A DNA stretch of 64,000 bases from Curtobacterium flaccumfaciens (GCA_029689965.1 CP121450.1:434001-498000), one strand, 5' to 3'; positions 1-9,569 are shown, numbered from the stretch's first letter. Notes: generated by a model from the letters alone, not told the origin. Program-made: numbers and translations.

Positions 1-637
1 GGAAGTCCCCGCGCTCGGTGTGGATCGCCCACAGCCGATCCGCGATCGACGCACCGGAGTGGTCCGGCTGCCCGTCGTCGATCCCGAACGGGATGATGAG
101 CTGCCCGACGTGCACCTGCTCGTCGCGGACCGCGTCGTGCAGCAGCTGCGCGTAGGCGCTCTCGCCCGCGAACGCGACGGACGTGCCGGTGACCCGAGCA
201 CCCGGGCGGACGGCACTGCCACCGTTCACGAACAGGATCGTGCCGCGGCCGATCGCACGCATGCCCGGCAGGACCTGGCGGACCGCGTTCACCGAGCCGT
301 AGACCGAGAACTCGATCGGGCCGACGAGGTCCTCGGCCGTGGTCTCGAGCACGGGGCGCATGTACTCCTTGGCGGGCAGCGGGCTGTACTGCAGCACCTC
401 GACCGGACCGAGTTGCTCGGTGGCACGCTCGAGCGCGCCGCGGAGCGAGTCACCGTCCCGGACGTTCGCGGCGAAGCCGGCCGCGGTGATGCCCTGCTCC
501 CGCAACGATGCGGCGAGGCCGTCGAGGCGGTCCTGGTTGCGGGAGATCAAGGCGACGGAGAAGCCCTCCCGGCCGAAGCGTTCGGCGACGGCGATGCCGA
601 GCCCCTTGCCGGCTCCGACGATGGCGATGGTGGTCAT
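1..637 (-). CDS. Short-chain dehydrogenase/reductase, 3' end outside window
   Basis: Reads from an ATG at 637 leftwards to the window edge, about 212 residues visible. The N-terminus has a Rossmann nucleotide-binding loop (IVGAGKGLGIA) followed by a classical SDR alpha/beta order. The usual catalytic YxxxK is not obvious: the aligned stretch reads SAYAQLL with no lysine, so this may be an atypical SDR. A purine-rich ribosome site (gaaggaccacctc) precedes the ATG. The promoter region at 674-723 resembles that of the aldo/keto reductase at 5394-6410. Family assignment is firm, substrate unknown. Confidence 0.8.
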   Translation of the reverse strand, partial: MTTIAIVGAGKGLGIAVAERFGREGFSVALISRNQDRLDGLAASLREQGITAAGFAANVRDGDSLRGALERATEQLGPVEVLQYSPLPAKEYMRPVLETTAEDLVGPIEFSVYGSVNAVRQVLPGMRAIGRGTILFVNGGSAVRPGARVTGTSVAFAGESAYAQLLHDAVRDEQVHVGQLIIPFGIDDGQPDHSGASIADRLWAIHTERGDF

Positions 638-673
638 GAGGTGGTCCTTCCGGTTGCGCCGGCGTCGTGCTCG

Positions 674-723
674 TGCACGGACCCGACGGTAGGCCGCTCG
701 GCGCACCGGAGAGGGGTGCGGAC
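674..723. promoter_or_regulatory. Shared upstream element, copy 1
   Basis: About 50 bp ahead of the SDR gene that closely matches 6442-6491 ahead of an aldo/keto reductase on the same strand. Both contain an ACGGTAGG block and a CCGGAGAGGGGTG block at the same spacing, and both lie 32-37 bp from a minus-strand start codon. Probably a common promoter/operator of two redox genes. Confidence 0.4.
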
Positions 724-787
724 AGGGCCACCCAGCGGATTCCCGATCGCGGCGAGTGTGATCGACGCACGAGCCGGGAGGAACACC

Positions 788-1922
788 GTGCACACGACCC
801 CTCGACCGCACCGCACCTGGGCGGCCCTCGGCGCGGCCGCCGTCACCGCACTCGTCCTCACGGCCTGCACGGACGACGGCGCACGGACGCTGCGGGGCAC
901 CGCGTCGGCGACGACCGCCCGACGACCGTCCCGACGACCTCGGCGCCCGGACTCCTCGCCCCAGGCGGTGAGCCGTCCGACCTCGCCACCGGCCTCGACG
1001 CCCCGTGGTCGGTGGTCCGCACCGGCGACGGTGTCGACGCCCTGATCAGCGAGCGCGACTCGGCGAAGGTGCTCGAGCTGACCGCCGCAGGGACGACACG
1101 GGAGGTCGGCACCGTCGACGGGGTCAGCGGTGGCGGCGAGGGCGGACTGCTCGGGTTGGCGCTGCACGACGGCGACCTGTTCGTGTACTCCACCGCCGAG
1201 GACGGCAACCGCATCCAGCGCTACGACCTGACCGGCAGTGCCGGGTCGTACGCGCTCGGCGACGCGACCACGATCATCGACGGGCTGCCGTCGAACAGCT
1301 TCCACAACGGCGGCCGCCTCGCGTTCGGACCGGACGGCATGCTCTACGCGAGCGTCGGTGACGCCGGTACGGGATCGGACGCCCAGGACCGTGACTCGCT
1401 CGCCGGCAAGATCCTGCGGCTGACACCGGACGGCGAGGTACCCGGTGGGAACCCGTTCCGCGGCTCGCCGGTGTGGAGCCTCGGGCACCGGAACGTGCAG
1501 GGCATGGGGTGGACCGCCGACGGCACGATGTTCGCGTCCGAGTTCGGGCAGGACACCTGGGACGAGTTGAACGTCATCGAGCCGGGGAAGGACTACGGCT
1601 GGCCCGAGGTCGAGGGCACGGGCGGCGAGGACCAGGGGTTCGTCGACCCCGTGCAGCAGTGGGCCACCGACGACGCCTCCCCGAGCGGCCTGGCGGTCAT
1701 CGGCGACACCGTGTTCGTGGCGAACCTGCGCGGTGAGGTGGTCCGGGCGATCCCGGCCGCTTCGCCCGCGGACTCCGCCGAGTACTTCGCGGGGACTTCG
1801 GCCGCATCCGGACCGTGCTCGAGGGGCCCGACGGCGCGCTCTGGTTCGTCACGAACAACACCGACGGCCGTGGGGACCCCACCGAGGACGACGACCGGAT
1901 CGTGTCGGTGCCGCTCGCCTGA
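788..1922 (+). CDS. PQQ-dependent aldose sugar dehydrogenase-like lipoprotein (frameshifted)
   Basis: Secreted beta-propeller of the glucose/sorbosone dehydrogenase family, which oxidises aldoses outside the membrane using PQQ. The GTG start at 788 gives a lipoprotein signal ending in LVLTAC. The body carries typical blade motifs: GGEGGLLGLALH, NGGRLAFGPDGMLYASVGD, GHRNVQGMGW and FGQDTWDELN, ending in VSVPLA. The frame breaks twice, near 905-930 (after the signal peptide) and near 1793; joining the frames gives about 378 residues, normal for the family. Both breaks look like single-base losses. No PQQ biosynthesis genes are in the window. Confidence 0.85.
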
Positions 1923-1958
1923 CGTGGCCCGGCGAGCCGACCAGGCCTGGCGGGCCGA

Positions 1959-2840
1959 TCAGGCCTCCGGGATGACCCGCTCGAACCGGCTGGTGTCGGT
2001 GCCGTCGGGGTCGGGGCCGCCTCGACGGCCGGTGTCGAGGGCGTCCAGGCGGGCGAGCTCCTCGTCCGACAACGCGAAGTCGAACACGGCGAAGTTCTCG
2101 GCGATGCGCCCGGATTCGTCGACTTCGGGATCGCGTTCCGCCCCTGCTGCAGGTGCCAGCGGAGCATCACCTGCGCCGGCGTCTTCCCGTGCGCCTCGCC
2201 GATCGCCCGGATGGTCGGGTCGTCCATCACGCTGACCCGTTCGTCGCCCCAGCCGGGGTAGAACGTGATGCCACCGATCGGCGACCACGCCTGGTCGAGG
2301 ACCCGTGCTCCGCATCGGCGCGCTGGACGTCCGGCTGCGTGAAGTACGGGTGCAGCTTCGACCTGGTTGAGCGCCGGGATCACGTCCGTCTGGTCGAGCA
2401 GGGAGCGGAGGTGGTGCGGCATGAAGTTGCTGACGCCGATCGCACGGACCCTGCCGTCGGCGTACAGGGTCTCGAGGGCCTTGTACGCGGCGACGGTCTG
2501 TTCGAAGCGGTCGGGAGCGGGCTGGTGCAGGATCAGGACGTCGATCGTGTCGAAGCCGAGCTTCCCCGTGGCCTTCTCGAACGCGTGCAGGGTCTCGTCG
2601 TAGCCGTAGTCGGAGACCCAGACCTTCGTCTCGACGACGATCTCGTCGCGGTCGACGCCCGACGCGCGGATGCCCTCACCGACCTCGCGCTCGTTGCCGT
2701 ACGCCGCGGCGGTGTCGATGTGGCGGTACCCGGTCTCGAGCGCCGTGCGCACCGCGTCGACCGTGTCCGCCGGCGCGCTCTGGAAGACGCCGAAGCCGAT
2801 CGCCGGATCTCGAGTCCGTTGTTGAGGGTGACTGTGTCCA
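1959..2840 (-). CDS. Aldo/keto reductase, diketogluconate-reductase type (frameshifted)
   Basis: NADPH-dependent TIM-barrel reductase of aldehydes/ketones. The start is ATG 2840 (MDTVTLNNGLEI). Visible family motifs are GYRHIDTAAAYGNE (catalytic D and Y), the lysine in VVETKVWVSD, the histidine in DVLILHQPAP, and IGVSNF; the C-terminus ends RFERVIPEA. Four single-base indels, near 2805, 2362, 2310 and 2115, break the frame. Corrected length is about 293 aa. It is divergent from the XRE regulator at 2956, with a palindrome between them, so regulation by that protein is likely. Confidence 0.85.
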
Positions 2841-2887
2841 TGTCCACGACGCTACGACCGCCGTTGTCAGGCTGACGGGGAACAGCA

Positions 2888-2909
2888 GTACCTCCCTGCT
2901 GGCAGGTAC
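2888..2909. promoter_or_regulatory. Inverted repeat in AKR/XRE divergent promoter
   Basis: GTACCT-N10-AGGTAC lies between two divergent genes, 48 bp from one start and 46 bp from the other. Probably the operator of the XRE protein encoded at 2956. A related GTACCTCCCT string occurs at 6493 in the next divergent redox promoter. Confidence 0.4.
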
Positions 2910-2955
2910 GGTCGTCCCCTCCTTCGCCGCGCGCGGTCGCCGTACCGTGGAGGAC

Positions 2956-3871
2956 ATGGACACGAGAGACGAAGTCCGCGACTTCCTCCGCACCCGCCGC
3001 GAGCGCGTCACGCCGCAGCAGGTCGGTCTGCCCGACTTCGGCGGCACGCGCCGGGTGAAGGGTCTCCGCCGTGAGGAGCTCGCCCTCATCGCTGGCATGA
3101 GCGTCGACTACTACATCCGGCTCGAGCGGGGAACCTCACCGGGGTGTCCGAGAGCGTCCTCGAGTCGCTGTCCCGTGCCCTCCGCCTCGACGACGTCGAG
3201 CACGTCCACCTGTTCGACCTCGCCCGTGCGCAGAACGCCTCGGCCACGACGCGGCGGAGGACACCGACGTCGAAGGTCCGGCCGAACGTGCAGCGGGTGC
3301 TCGACTCGATGACGGCCCCGGCCTGGGTGCGGAACGGCCGGTCGGACTTCCTTGCAGGCAACGCCCTCGCCCGCGCGCTCTACGCACCGCTGTTCCTCGA
3401 GCCGTCCGGCACACCGAACACCGCACGCTTCGCCTTCCTCGACCCGCGCGGCCGGGAGTACTGGCGCGACTGGGACGGCGTGACCGGTGACATGGTCGCC
3501 GTGCTCCGGGCGGAGGCCGCGCGATCCCCGTACGACAAGGGCCTCACCGACCTGATCGGGAGCTCTCGACCCGCAGCGAGGAGTTCCGGCAGCGCTGGGC
3601 CGCGCACGACGTGATGCGGCACCGCACCGGCACGAAGCAGCTCCACCACCCGGAGGTCGGCGACCTCGACCTCACCTACGAGACGATGGAACTGGTCACC
3701 GACACCGGACTGACGCTCGTCGTCTACGGCGCCGAGCCCGGCTCCCCGTCCGAGGAACGCCTGCAGCTGCTCGCCAACCTCGCCGCGACCGAGGCGGCGA
3801 GCGCCACCGAATCGGCGAGCGCCACCGGGGCCGCGGTCTCCGCCGCCGTGACCACCGCGGAGGACGCATGA
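2956..3871 (+). CDS. XRE-family regulator with MmyB-like ligand domain (frameshifted)
   Basis: The N-terminal helix-turn-helix (residues about 25-80: LRREELALIAGMSVDYYIRLERG) is followed by an MmyB-like domain (WVRNGRSDFLAGNALARALY, HPEVGDLDLTYETMEL). Frames break near 3131 and 3561; corrected length is about 304 aa. The ATG at 2956 is chosen because a TACCGT hexamer lies exactly 7 nt upstream, the leaderless pattern seen at many genes here. It is a paralogue of the intact regulator at 25870. The neighbouring divergent AKR is the likely target. The stop overlaps the next ATG. Confidence 0.85.
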
Positions 3872-4074
3872 GCGAGACCGACTCGATCCGGACCGCCAGC
3901 CCAGCGGCACCGCTCTCGTTCCTCGGGCGGATCCGGTTCCGGCTCCACGCCGAACGCGAGATCGACGAACTCACCCGTGACCGAGCCCGCGAGGAACGCA
4001 TCCGCGCCGAGGCAGCCGTCCGCCTGACCCCGGGGCCGTGGCACCTCGGCGAACTCTTCCGGCGCCGTCCGTGA
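3868..4074 (+). CDS. Hypothetical 68-aa protein
   Basis: Small charged protein (SFLGRIRFRLHAEREIDELTRDRAREERIRAEA) with a predicted long amphipathic helix rich in Arg/Glu; no family recognised. Its ATG overlaps the stop of the XRE gene (ATGA) and its stop overlaps the GTG of the MFS gene (GTGA), so it is translationally coupled in a three-gene operon. That tight coupling is the main evidence that it is real. Confidence 0.6.
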   Translation: MSETDSIRTASPAAPLSFLGRIRFRLHAEREIDELTRDRAREERIRAEAAVRLTPGPWHLGELFRRRP

Positions 4075-5260
4075 GCGACCGCACGGGGATGACACCCGCG
4101 CGGACCCTGCTGTTCGCGGTCGCCGGGGGTGCGGCGGTGGGGAACCTGTACTGGGCGCAGCCGCTGCTCGACGAGATCGCTTCGTCGCTCGGCACGTCCG
4201 CCGCGGTCGCGGGGCTGCTCGTCACGCTCACCCAGGTCGGGTACGCACTGGGCATCCTCCTCGTGGTGCCGCTCGGCGACGTCCTCGATCGACGCCGGCT
4301 GGTCCCGGCGTGCTCGTCGCGTCCGCCGTCGCGCTGCTCTTCGCCGCCGTGGCGCCGTCGTTCGCGGTGCTCCTGGTGGCACTCGCACTCGTCGGCCTCA
4401 CCACCGTCGCGGGCCAGCTCCTCATCCCGCTCGCCGGCGACCTCGCCGATCCGGCGTCCCGCGGGCGGGTGGTGGGCACCATCGCCTCCGGCGTCCTCAC
4501 GGGCATCCTGGTGTCCCGGACGGTGAGCGGGCTCGTGGCGGACGCGTTCGGCTGGCGGACGATCTACGTGGTCGCCGCCGTCGCGGCCCTGGTGTTCGCC
4601 GTGCTCCTCCGACGGGCCATCCCCGAGCTCGAGCGACGCGACCGTGTGCGCTACCCGGCGCTCATCGCGTCGGTGTTCCGTGCGGTCGCCGCGCACCGCG
4701 CCGTGCGCGTCACCCTCGTCATCAGCTCCGCGGTGTTCGCCGTCTTCACGATGTTCTGGACCGCGTTGACGTTCCTGCTCAGCGCGGAACCGTTCGGGTA
4801 CTCGACGAGCGCGATCGGACTCGTCGGCCTGGCGGGGCTCGCCGGTGCGGTCGCAGCGCAGCGGGTCGGTCGACTCCACGACCGCGGGGTGTCGGTGCCG
4901 GTGACCGGGGCGGCGATCGCCCTCGTGCTCGTCTCGCTCGTGGTCGCCGGGCTCGGATCGCGGTCGATCGTGGTGGTCCTCGTCGCCGTCGTGCTGCTCG
5001 ACGTCGGTGTGCAGGCGACGAACGTCCTCAACCAGACGCGGCTCTTCGCGATCGACCCGGCAGCGCGCAGCCGCCTCAACACCGCGTTCGTCACCGGGAA
5101 CTTCGTCGGCGGAGCGATCGGGTCCGCTCTCGCCTCGGTCCTGTGGAACGCCGGCGGGTGGACCACGGTCACCGTGGGCGGCGCGGTCCTAGTCGGGTTC
5201 GCGCTGACGGTCTGGGCGGTCCACCGCCGACGCGGCCTGGTCGTGCGCGCCGCGCACTGA
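4071..5260 (+). CDS. MFS transporter, arabinose/drug-efflux type (frameshifted)
   Basis: Twelve-helix major facilitator, about 396 aa after repair. It starts at GTG 4071, overlapping the previous stop. The N-terminal half shows GNLYWAQPLLDEIASSLG and the loop-2 motif GDVLDRRRLVPA; the frame breaks near 4305 inside that loop (a lost G) and continues as LVASAVALLFAAVAPSFAVLL to the end. This resembles the YbcL/YfhI-like efflux subfamily found beside XRE or TetR regulators. It is likely an exporter controlled with the upstream regulator; substrate unknown. Confidence 0.85.
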
Positions 5261-5280
5261 CGTGCGGATGGTGCGGTGCA

Positions 5281-5387
5281 CGGACTGGAGGCACGGTGCG
5301 GGCTGGCACCATCCCTCCCGTCTCGGCCGTCACGCCGCTGGCGCGTCGCGCCGGTACCGGCCGGTTGGGGCCCACCTCCAGTCCGCC
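5281..5387. repeat. Intergenic inverted repeat element, copy A
   Basis: About 107 bp that recurs in reverse orientation at 10557-10661. The first two thirds are nearly identical and the remainder, a hairpin of the ACTGGAGG...CCTCCAGT type, differs at a few positions. It sits between convergent genes (MFS and AKR), so it probably acts as a bidirectional terminator as well as a dispersed repeat. Confidence 0.7.
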
Positions 5388-5393
5388 TCGTCG

Positions 5394-6410
5394 TCAGCGG
5401 CGACGGGCCGACGCGACGAGCGTGTGCTGGCCGTAGCTGTTGTCGTCGGGGTTGATCGTCACGCCGGGTGCGACGATCTCGTCGATGCGGTCGAGCACCT
5501 CGGCGCTCAGGACCCGGTCGGCAGCGGGCAGCTGAGACTCCAGCTGCTCCATCGTGCGGGGACCGATGATCGCGCTCGTGACCCCGGGGTGGGTGATCGC
5601 CCACGCCAGGGACAGCTCGATGAGCGACATGTCCTGCGACTCGGCGAGCAGTGCGAGCTCCTCGACGACGTCGAGCTTCCGCTGGTTCGCCGGCGTCGAC
5701 ATGTCGAACCGGGCTGCCGGGCGGTGCTTCGCGGTCGGGGTGCCCGGGGCGTCCTTCCGCCACCGGCCGCTCAGCCAGCCGCCGGCGAGCGGGCTGTACA
5801 CGAGGGTGCCCATGCCGTACCGCCGGGCGGTGGGGAGCACGTCCTCCTCGATGCCGCGCACGAGGATCGAGTAGGGCGGCTGCTCGGTGCGGAAGCGCTC
5901 GAGGCCGCGACGCTCGGAGACCCACTGCGCCTCGACGATCTCGGCGCCGGAGTACGACGACGACCCGATGTTCCGGACCTTGCCCTGACGGACGAGGTCG
6001 GTGAGGGCGCCCAGGGTCTCCTCGACGTCCATCGACGGCGAGGGCCGGTGCACCTGGTACAGGTCGATGTGGTCCGTGCCGAGGCGACGGAGGGACTCCT
6101 CGACCTCCCGGATGATCCAGCGGCGCGAGCCTCCCGAGCGGTTCGGCCCCTCGCCCATCGGCATGAAGAACTTCGTCGCGAGCACGACGTCGTCTCGGCG
6201 ACCCTTGACGGCCTTGCCGACGATCTCCTCCGAGACGCCGTCCGAGTACACGTCGGCGGTGTCGACGAAGTTGATGCCGGCGTCGAGTGCGCGGTGGATG
6301 ATCCGGATCGAGTCGTCGACGTCGGCGTTCGCCCACGGGCCGAACATCATCGTGCCCAGGGCGAGCGGGCTCACCTCGACACCGGTGCGTCCGAGCTGGC
6401 GGTACTCCAT
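5394..6410 (-). CDS. Aldo/keto reductase, AKR11/12-like
   Basis: Intact 338-aa NADPH-dependent reductase starting at ATG 6410 (MEYRQLGRTGVEVSPLALG) behind a good ribosome site (gagagg). Catalytic elements are visible: FVDTADVYSDG (D and Y), LATKFF (K), DLYQVHRPSP (H), and the C-terminal cofactor loop SAIIGPRTMEQLESQL. The protein belongs to the YajO/IolS-like branch of short AKRs. It is divergent from the carboxymuconolactone decarboxylase gene at 6533; the shared element at 6442-6491 lies in its promoter. Confidence 0.9.
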   Translation of the reverse strand: MEYRQLGRTGVEVSPLALGTMMFGPWANADVDDSIRIIHRALDAGINFVDTADVYSDGVSEEIVGKAVKGRRDDVVLATKFFMPMGEGPNRSGGSRRWIIREVEESLRRLGTDHIDLYQVHRPSPSMDVEETLGALTDLVRQGKVRNIGSSSYSGAEIVEAQWVSERRGLERFRTEQPPYSILVRGIEEDVLPTARRYGMGTLVYSPLAGGWLSGRWRKDAPGTPTAKHRPAARFDMSTPANQRKLDVVEELALLAESQDMSLIELSLAWAITHPGVTSAIIGPRTMEQLESQLPAADRVLSAEVLDRIDEIVAPGVTINPDDNSYGQHTLVASARRR

Positions 6411-6441
6411 GGTTTCCTCTCCGTGCCGGTCTCGGCCGACC

Positions 6442-6491
6442 TGCACGGCTGCCACGGTAGGTCGGTGGGCGGACCGGAGAGGGGTGAGGAC
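6442..6491. promoter_or_regulatory. Shared upstream element, copy 2
   Basis: Second copy of the element seen at 674-723. It lies between divergent redox genes and runs directly into GTACCTCCCT, which is half of the inverted repeat found at 2888-2909. Probably an operator used by more than one promoter in this region. Confidence 0.4.
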
Positions 6492-6532
6492 CGTACCTCC
6501 CTCACGCCTGCACCCGCCCGTAGCGTCGAGCC

Positions 6533-7231
6533 ATGAGCATCACCGAGACCGACCCCGAGTTCGCCCAGTACTCCGCCGCCTTCGTCGAGGAGACGCTGCG
6601 GCACGCATCCATCGGCGAGCACGACCGACTCGTGGTGCAGCTCGGCGCCGTCGTCGCCGTAGGCGCACACGGGACGTTCCGCGAGCTGCTCGGCACGGCG
6701 CTCGACGGGCCGGTCACGCCGGTCGAGGCGAAGGAGGTCGTCTACCAGGCGGTCGCGTACGTCGGGTTCGCTCGCGCGTCGGACTTCCTCGGGATCGTGA
6801 ACGAGGCGCTCACCGCGCGGGGCGTCTCCCTGCCGCTGCCCGGGCAGTCGACGAGCACCCCGGAGGACCGGCTCGAGCGGGGCCGGGAAGTCCAGGGCGC
6901 CGTCGTCGGCACCGAGCGCCTCGACGCGATGTACGACGACGCGACGCCGGACACCCTGCACTTCCAGCGGTTCCTGACCGGCAACTGCTTCGGCGACACC
7001 GTGGGTCGGGCGGGTCTCGACCTGCGGACGCGGGAGCTCCTGACGTTCGCGGTCCTCGTCGCCCTCGGCGGGGCGGACGGTCAGGTGCGCGGGCACGTGG
7101 CGGGGAACCTGCAGGTCGGCAACACCCGCGCGGACCTACTCGACGTGCTCACCGTGCTGGTTCCATGGATCGGGTACCCCCGCACGCTCAACGGTCTGGC
7201 CGCGGTGAACGAGGGCGCGCCAGCCGCCTGA
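6533..7231 (+). CDS. Carboxymuconolactone decarboxylase family protein
   Basis: Intact 232 aa with two CMD-like (AhpD-fold) helical units. The N-terminal unit is HDRLVVQLGAVVAVGAHGTFRELL, the C-terminal unit GLDLRTRELLTFAVLVALGGADGQVRGH. No CxxC pair is present, so it is not an AhpD peroxidase; it more likely belongs to the gamma-carboxymuconolactone decarboxylase-like redox or lactone enzymes. A TAGCGT hexamer 6 nt before the ATG indicates a leaderless transcript. It is divergent from the AKR at 6410, a pairing repeated in the operon at 26-28.8 kb. Confidence 0.85.
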   Translation: MSITETDPEFAQYSAAFVEETLRHASIGEHDRLVVQLGAVVAVGAHGTFRELLGTALDGPVTPVEAKEVVYQAVAYVGFARASDFLGIVNEALTARGVSLPLPGQSTSTPEDRLERGREVQGAVVGTERLDAMYDDATPDTLHFQRFLTGNCFGDTVGRAGLDLRTRELLTFAVLVALGGADGQVRGHVAGNLQVGNTRADLLDVLTVLVPWIGYPRTLNGLAAVNEGAPAA

Positions 7232-7234
7232 CGG

Positions 7235-7567
7235 TCAGATGGCGAGTTCCACGTCGTGGCCGTTGACGGTCACGATGATCCGTGGGTTCTGCGCGCCCGT
7301 CGCGGTGATGTAGCTCCGGAGCGTGGAGAGCAGCATGTCCTCGCGGCGTTCCATCTGCGACACCGCACCCTGGCTGATCCCGAGCTCGTGAGCGATCTCG
7401 GCCTGCGTCCGCTTGCCGGCCTCCCGCACCATCGCGAGGCTCATCGCGTGGACACGGTCCAGCTCGTCGCCTTCGGCATCGAGCGCCTCGACGGCCTCCG
7501 CCATGCCCGGGCGCCGGAGCAGCCGCTCGAGGCGGTCGTTCCCGCGCACGAAGTCCTTCTCGCCCAT
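7235..7567 (-). CDS. HigA-like XRE antitoxin
   Basis: 110 aa with a helix-turn-helix in the second half (RTQAEIAHELGISQGAVSQMERR). It would neutralise the toxin encoded just upstream and repress the operon. The start codon overlaps the toxin stop by one base (TGATG), giving toxin-first order as in HigBA systems. A close alternative label is a RelB-type XRE antitoxin; the pairing is firm, the exact family less so. Confidence 0.85.
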   Translation of the reverse strand: MGEKDFVRGNDRLERLLRRPGMAEAVEALDAEGDELDRVHAMSLAMVREAGKRTQAEIAHELGISQGAVSQMERREDMLLSTLRSYITATGAQNPRIIVTVNGHDVELAI

Positions 7568-7950
7568 CACGCTTCCTTCGCTTCGTCGACCCACCGGTCG
7601 ATCGATCGGTCGGCCCGGATGCCGACCGAGTCGTAGAACACGTCGCCCATCGAAGCCTTGTCTCCCGAGAACAGCGTGACGACCACTCGATCCGCACCCG
7701 GCGGGAACCAGCAGATCAACCGCAGCGCGATTCCTTCGACGTACGGATGCGAGACCCGCCAGACGACGTGCTGCTTCGACTGCCGGACTCGCTTGATCAT
7801 CGCCGTGTCCTGCACGGGCACCGCGTCCAGATCCGCCAACCGTTTGAGCATGAAGGTGAGGAGCTCGAGCCGACGCTGCCCACGCGGGGTCGCGTCGGCT
7901 TCGAGTCGGTCGAGCTGGTCGTCGAACTCTCGTGGCCAGTCGATCCGCAT
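7567..7950 (-). CDS. RelE/HigB-like toxin
   Basis: 127-aa protein of the RelE/ParE fold group (phage Gp49-like): an N-terminal helical part (PREFDDQLDRLEADATPRGQRRLELL) followed by strands with conserved basic residues (KRVRQSKQHVVWRVSHPY, ALRLICWFPPGADRVVVTLFSGDK). It is predicted to be a ribosome-dependent mRNA endonuclease. TAATCT lies 7 nt before the ATG, so the operon mRNA is probably leaderless. It is transcribed with, and ahead of, its antitoxin. Confidence 0.8.
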   Translation of the reverse strand: MRIDWPREFDDQLDRLEADATPRGQRRLELLTFMLKRLADLDAVPVQDTAMIKRVRQSKQHVVWRVSHPYVEGIALRLICWFPPGADRVVVTLFSGDKASMGDVFYDSVGIRADRSIDRWVDEAKEA

Positions 7951-7954
7951 GCAA

Positions 7955-7985
7955 TGCAGATTAGTCAGGACTGATATTAGCTGCA
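7955..7985. promoter_or_regulatory. Toxin-antitoxin operator/promoter
   Basis: Imperfect inverted repeat with outer arms TGCAG / CTGCA and inner arms TCAG-GA-CTGA, lying over the -10 (TAATCT) of the toxin-antitoxin operon. Best explained as the autoregulatory site of the XRE antitoxin. Confidence 0.5.
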
Positions 7986-8018
7986 ACTGATCACAGACGC
8001 AAGCACAACCGGGTGCGG

Positions 8019-8987
8019 TCAGGCGATGAGCGGACGCGCGACGTCGACCTCGCCGTGCTCGACGAGCCAGCGGACTGCGTCGAGCACCGTCGCCTCGGCC
8101 GTGTGGGCCGGCTCGTAGCCGAGCAGCCGGCGCGGCTTCTCGGTGCTGAACACCTGGCTGCGCGACAGGTGGTCCAGCTGGCACCGGCGTGCTCCGGAGC
8201 CGTGGTCTCGCGGAACCGCTCCCACGTGACCGACTCGAGCCGCGCCTCCTGACCGAACCACGACGCCGCGAGGTGGGCGTACCCGCGCACCGTGAGCGCC
8301 GTCGGGGCCGTGGCGAAGAAGTCCTCGCCGGCCGCTTCGTCCCGGTGCTCGACCGCCAGCTGGAAGGCCTGCGCGACATCGTCGGCGTGCACGTGCGCCA
8401 TGGTCTCGGCGCCGAGGCCGGGGAGCTCGAGCGTCTCACCGGCGGACAGTCGTGACCAGACCGACGGATCGAGGTTGCCGAGCGGACCGATCGGCGCCCA
8501 GCCCGGACCGCTGATGTGCCCGGGGTGCAGCGAGGTCGTAGCGACACCACCGTCGGCGGTTTCACGCTTGAGCATCCGGGCGATGGCGTCCTTCTGGGTG
8601 CCGTAGTCACCGAAGGGCTCGGTGGCGTTCTCCTCGGTGATCGGCAAGACGTGCGAGACCCCGGCACGCCAGATCGACCCGCAGTGCACCAGGTGCGTGC
8701 CGGTCCCGCGGAGGGCGGCGACGAGGGCCGCGGCGGACGACAGGGTGAAGCAGACGAGGTCGACGACGGCGTCTGCCCGGAGTCCGGCGATGCGGGCACC
8801 GAACGTGCCGTCGCGGTCCTCCTGCTCGCGGTCCGCGGTGACCCGCTCGACCTGCGCCCACTCGGGGAGTCGGCGTAGGCGGAGCGGTTTCCGCGACTCA
8901 CGGCGATCACCTCGTGCCCGGCGCGGACGAGGCGGGGACGAGGAAGGTGCCGATGTGGCCGGTGGCTCCGATGACGACGATGCGCAT
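8019..8987 (-). CDS. NAD-dependent epimerase/dehydratase (frameshifted)
   Basis: Extended-SDR protein, about 322 aa after repair. It starts at ATG 8987 with the Rossmann motif IVVIGATGHIGTFLVP, and TACCGT lies 7 nt upstream (leaderless). Later parts include YGTQKDAIARML (YxxxK) and ATTSLHPGHISGPGW. Frames break near 8933, 8865 and 8170; the tail SRSQVFSTEKPRRLLGYEPAHTAEATVLDAVRWL is typical of sugar-nucleotide epimerase relatives. Substrate not predictable. Confidence 0.85.
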
Positions 8988-9023
8988 GCCCGTCACGGTA
9001 GGCGCACGACGCCGGACGGTGCG

Positions 9024-9512
9024 TCAGTCGGCGGTGACGACCTTGACGGAACCGGCGATCGTCGCGGCGTCCTCGGCGAGCGCGACGACCGGGTCCGGGA
9101 GCCGCGTGGTCGCACCGACGAGCTTGCGCGCACCCCAGCCGACGAAGCTGCCGACGAGCGCACCGACGCCGCCGAGGATCGCGCCCTCGATGCGGAGGTC
9201 CCGCTTGCCCGTCGTCCCGAGCGCGGCACCGGCGAGCGCACCGGAGGCGACGCGGCCGACCAGGCCGGCGGGGGAGATCCGGTTCGGGGTCTTCGGCAGC
9301 TTGTCCCCGATCAGCTCACCCACGGCAGACGCCACGAGCACGCCGCGGCCGATCGGTGTGCCGAACACCTTCCAGTCCTGCCACGACCCCTTCAGCGAGG
9401 AACGGTCGTGGTTCAGCGCCATGACGGCCAGCGGGGTGGCGCTCCGACCCCCGCTCAGGATGCCCAGCACGAGGGTGCGGACGAGGGTGTGCTGCTCGTT
9501 GTTCTTGCTCAT
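9024..9512 (-). CDS. Small integral membrane protein, DUF4126-like
   Basis: Intact 162 aa. Several glycine/alanine-rich hydrophobic segments (residues about 12-30, 55-72, 85-102, 112-130), with the stretch VGELIGDKLPKTPNRISP after the second one. This matches what I recall of DUF4126 membrane proteins, though I cannot confirm the family. Function unknown. It is divergent from the PadR gene at 9621. Confidence 0.65.
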   Translation of the reverse strand: MSKNNEQHTLVRTLVLGILSGGRSATPLAVMALNHDRSSLKGSWQDWKVFGTPIGRGVLVASAVGELIGDKLPKTPNRISPAGLVGRVASGALAGAALGTTGKRDLRIEGAILGGVGALVGSFVGWGARKLVGATTRLPDPVVALAEDAATIAGSVKVVTAD

Positions 9513-9569
9513 GGGTTCTCCTGTCGTGTCCGTCCGGAACCTACTCTTGCGCTCCTGGTACTCAGCGAT

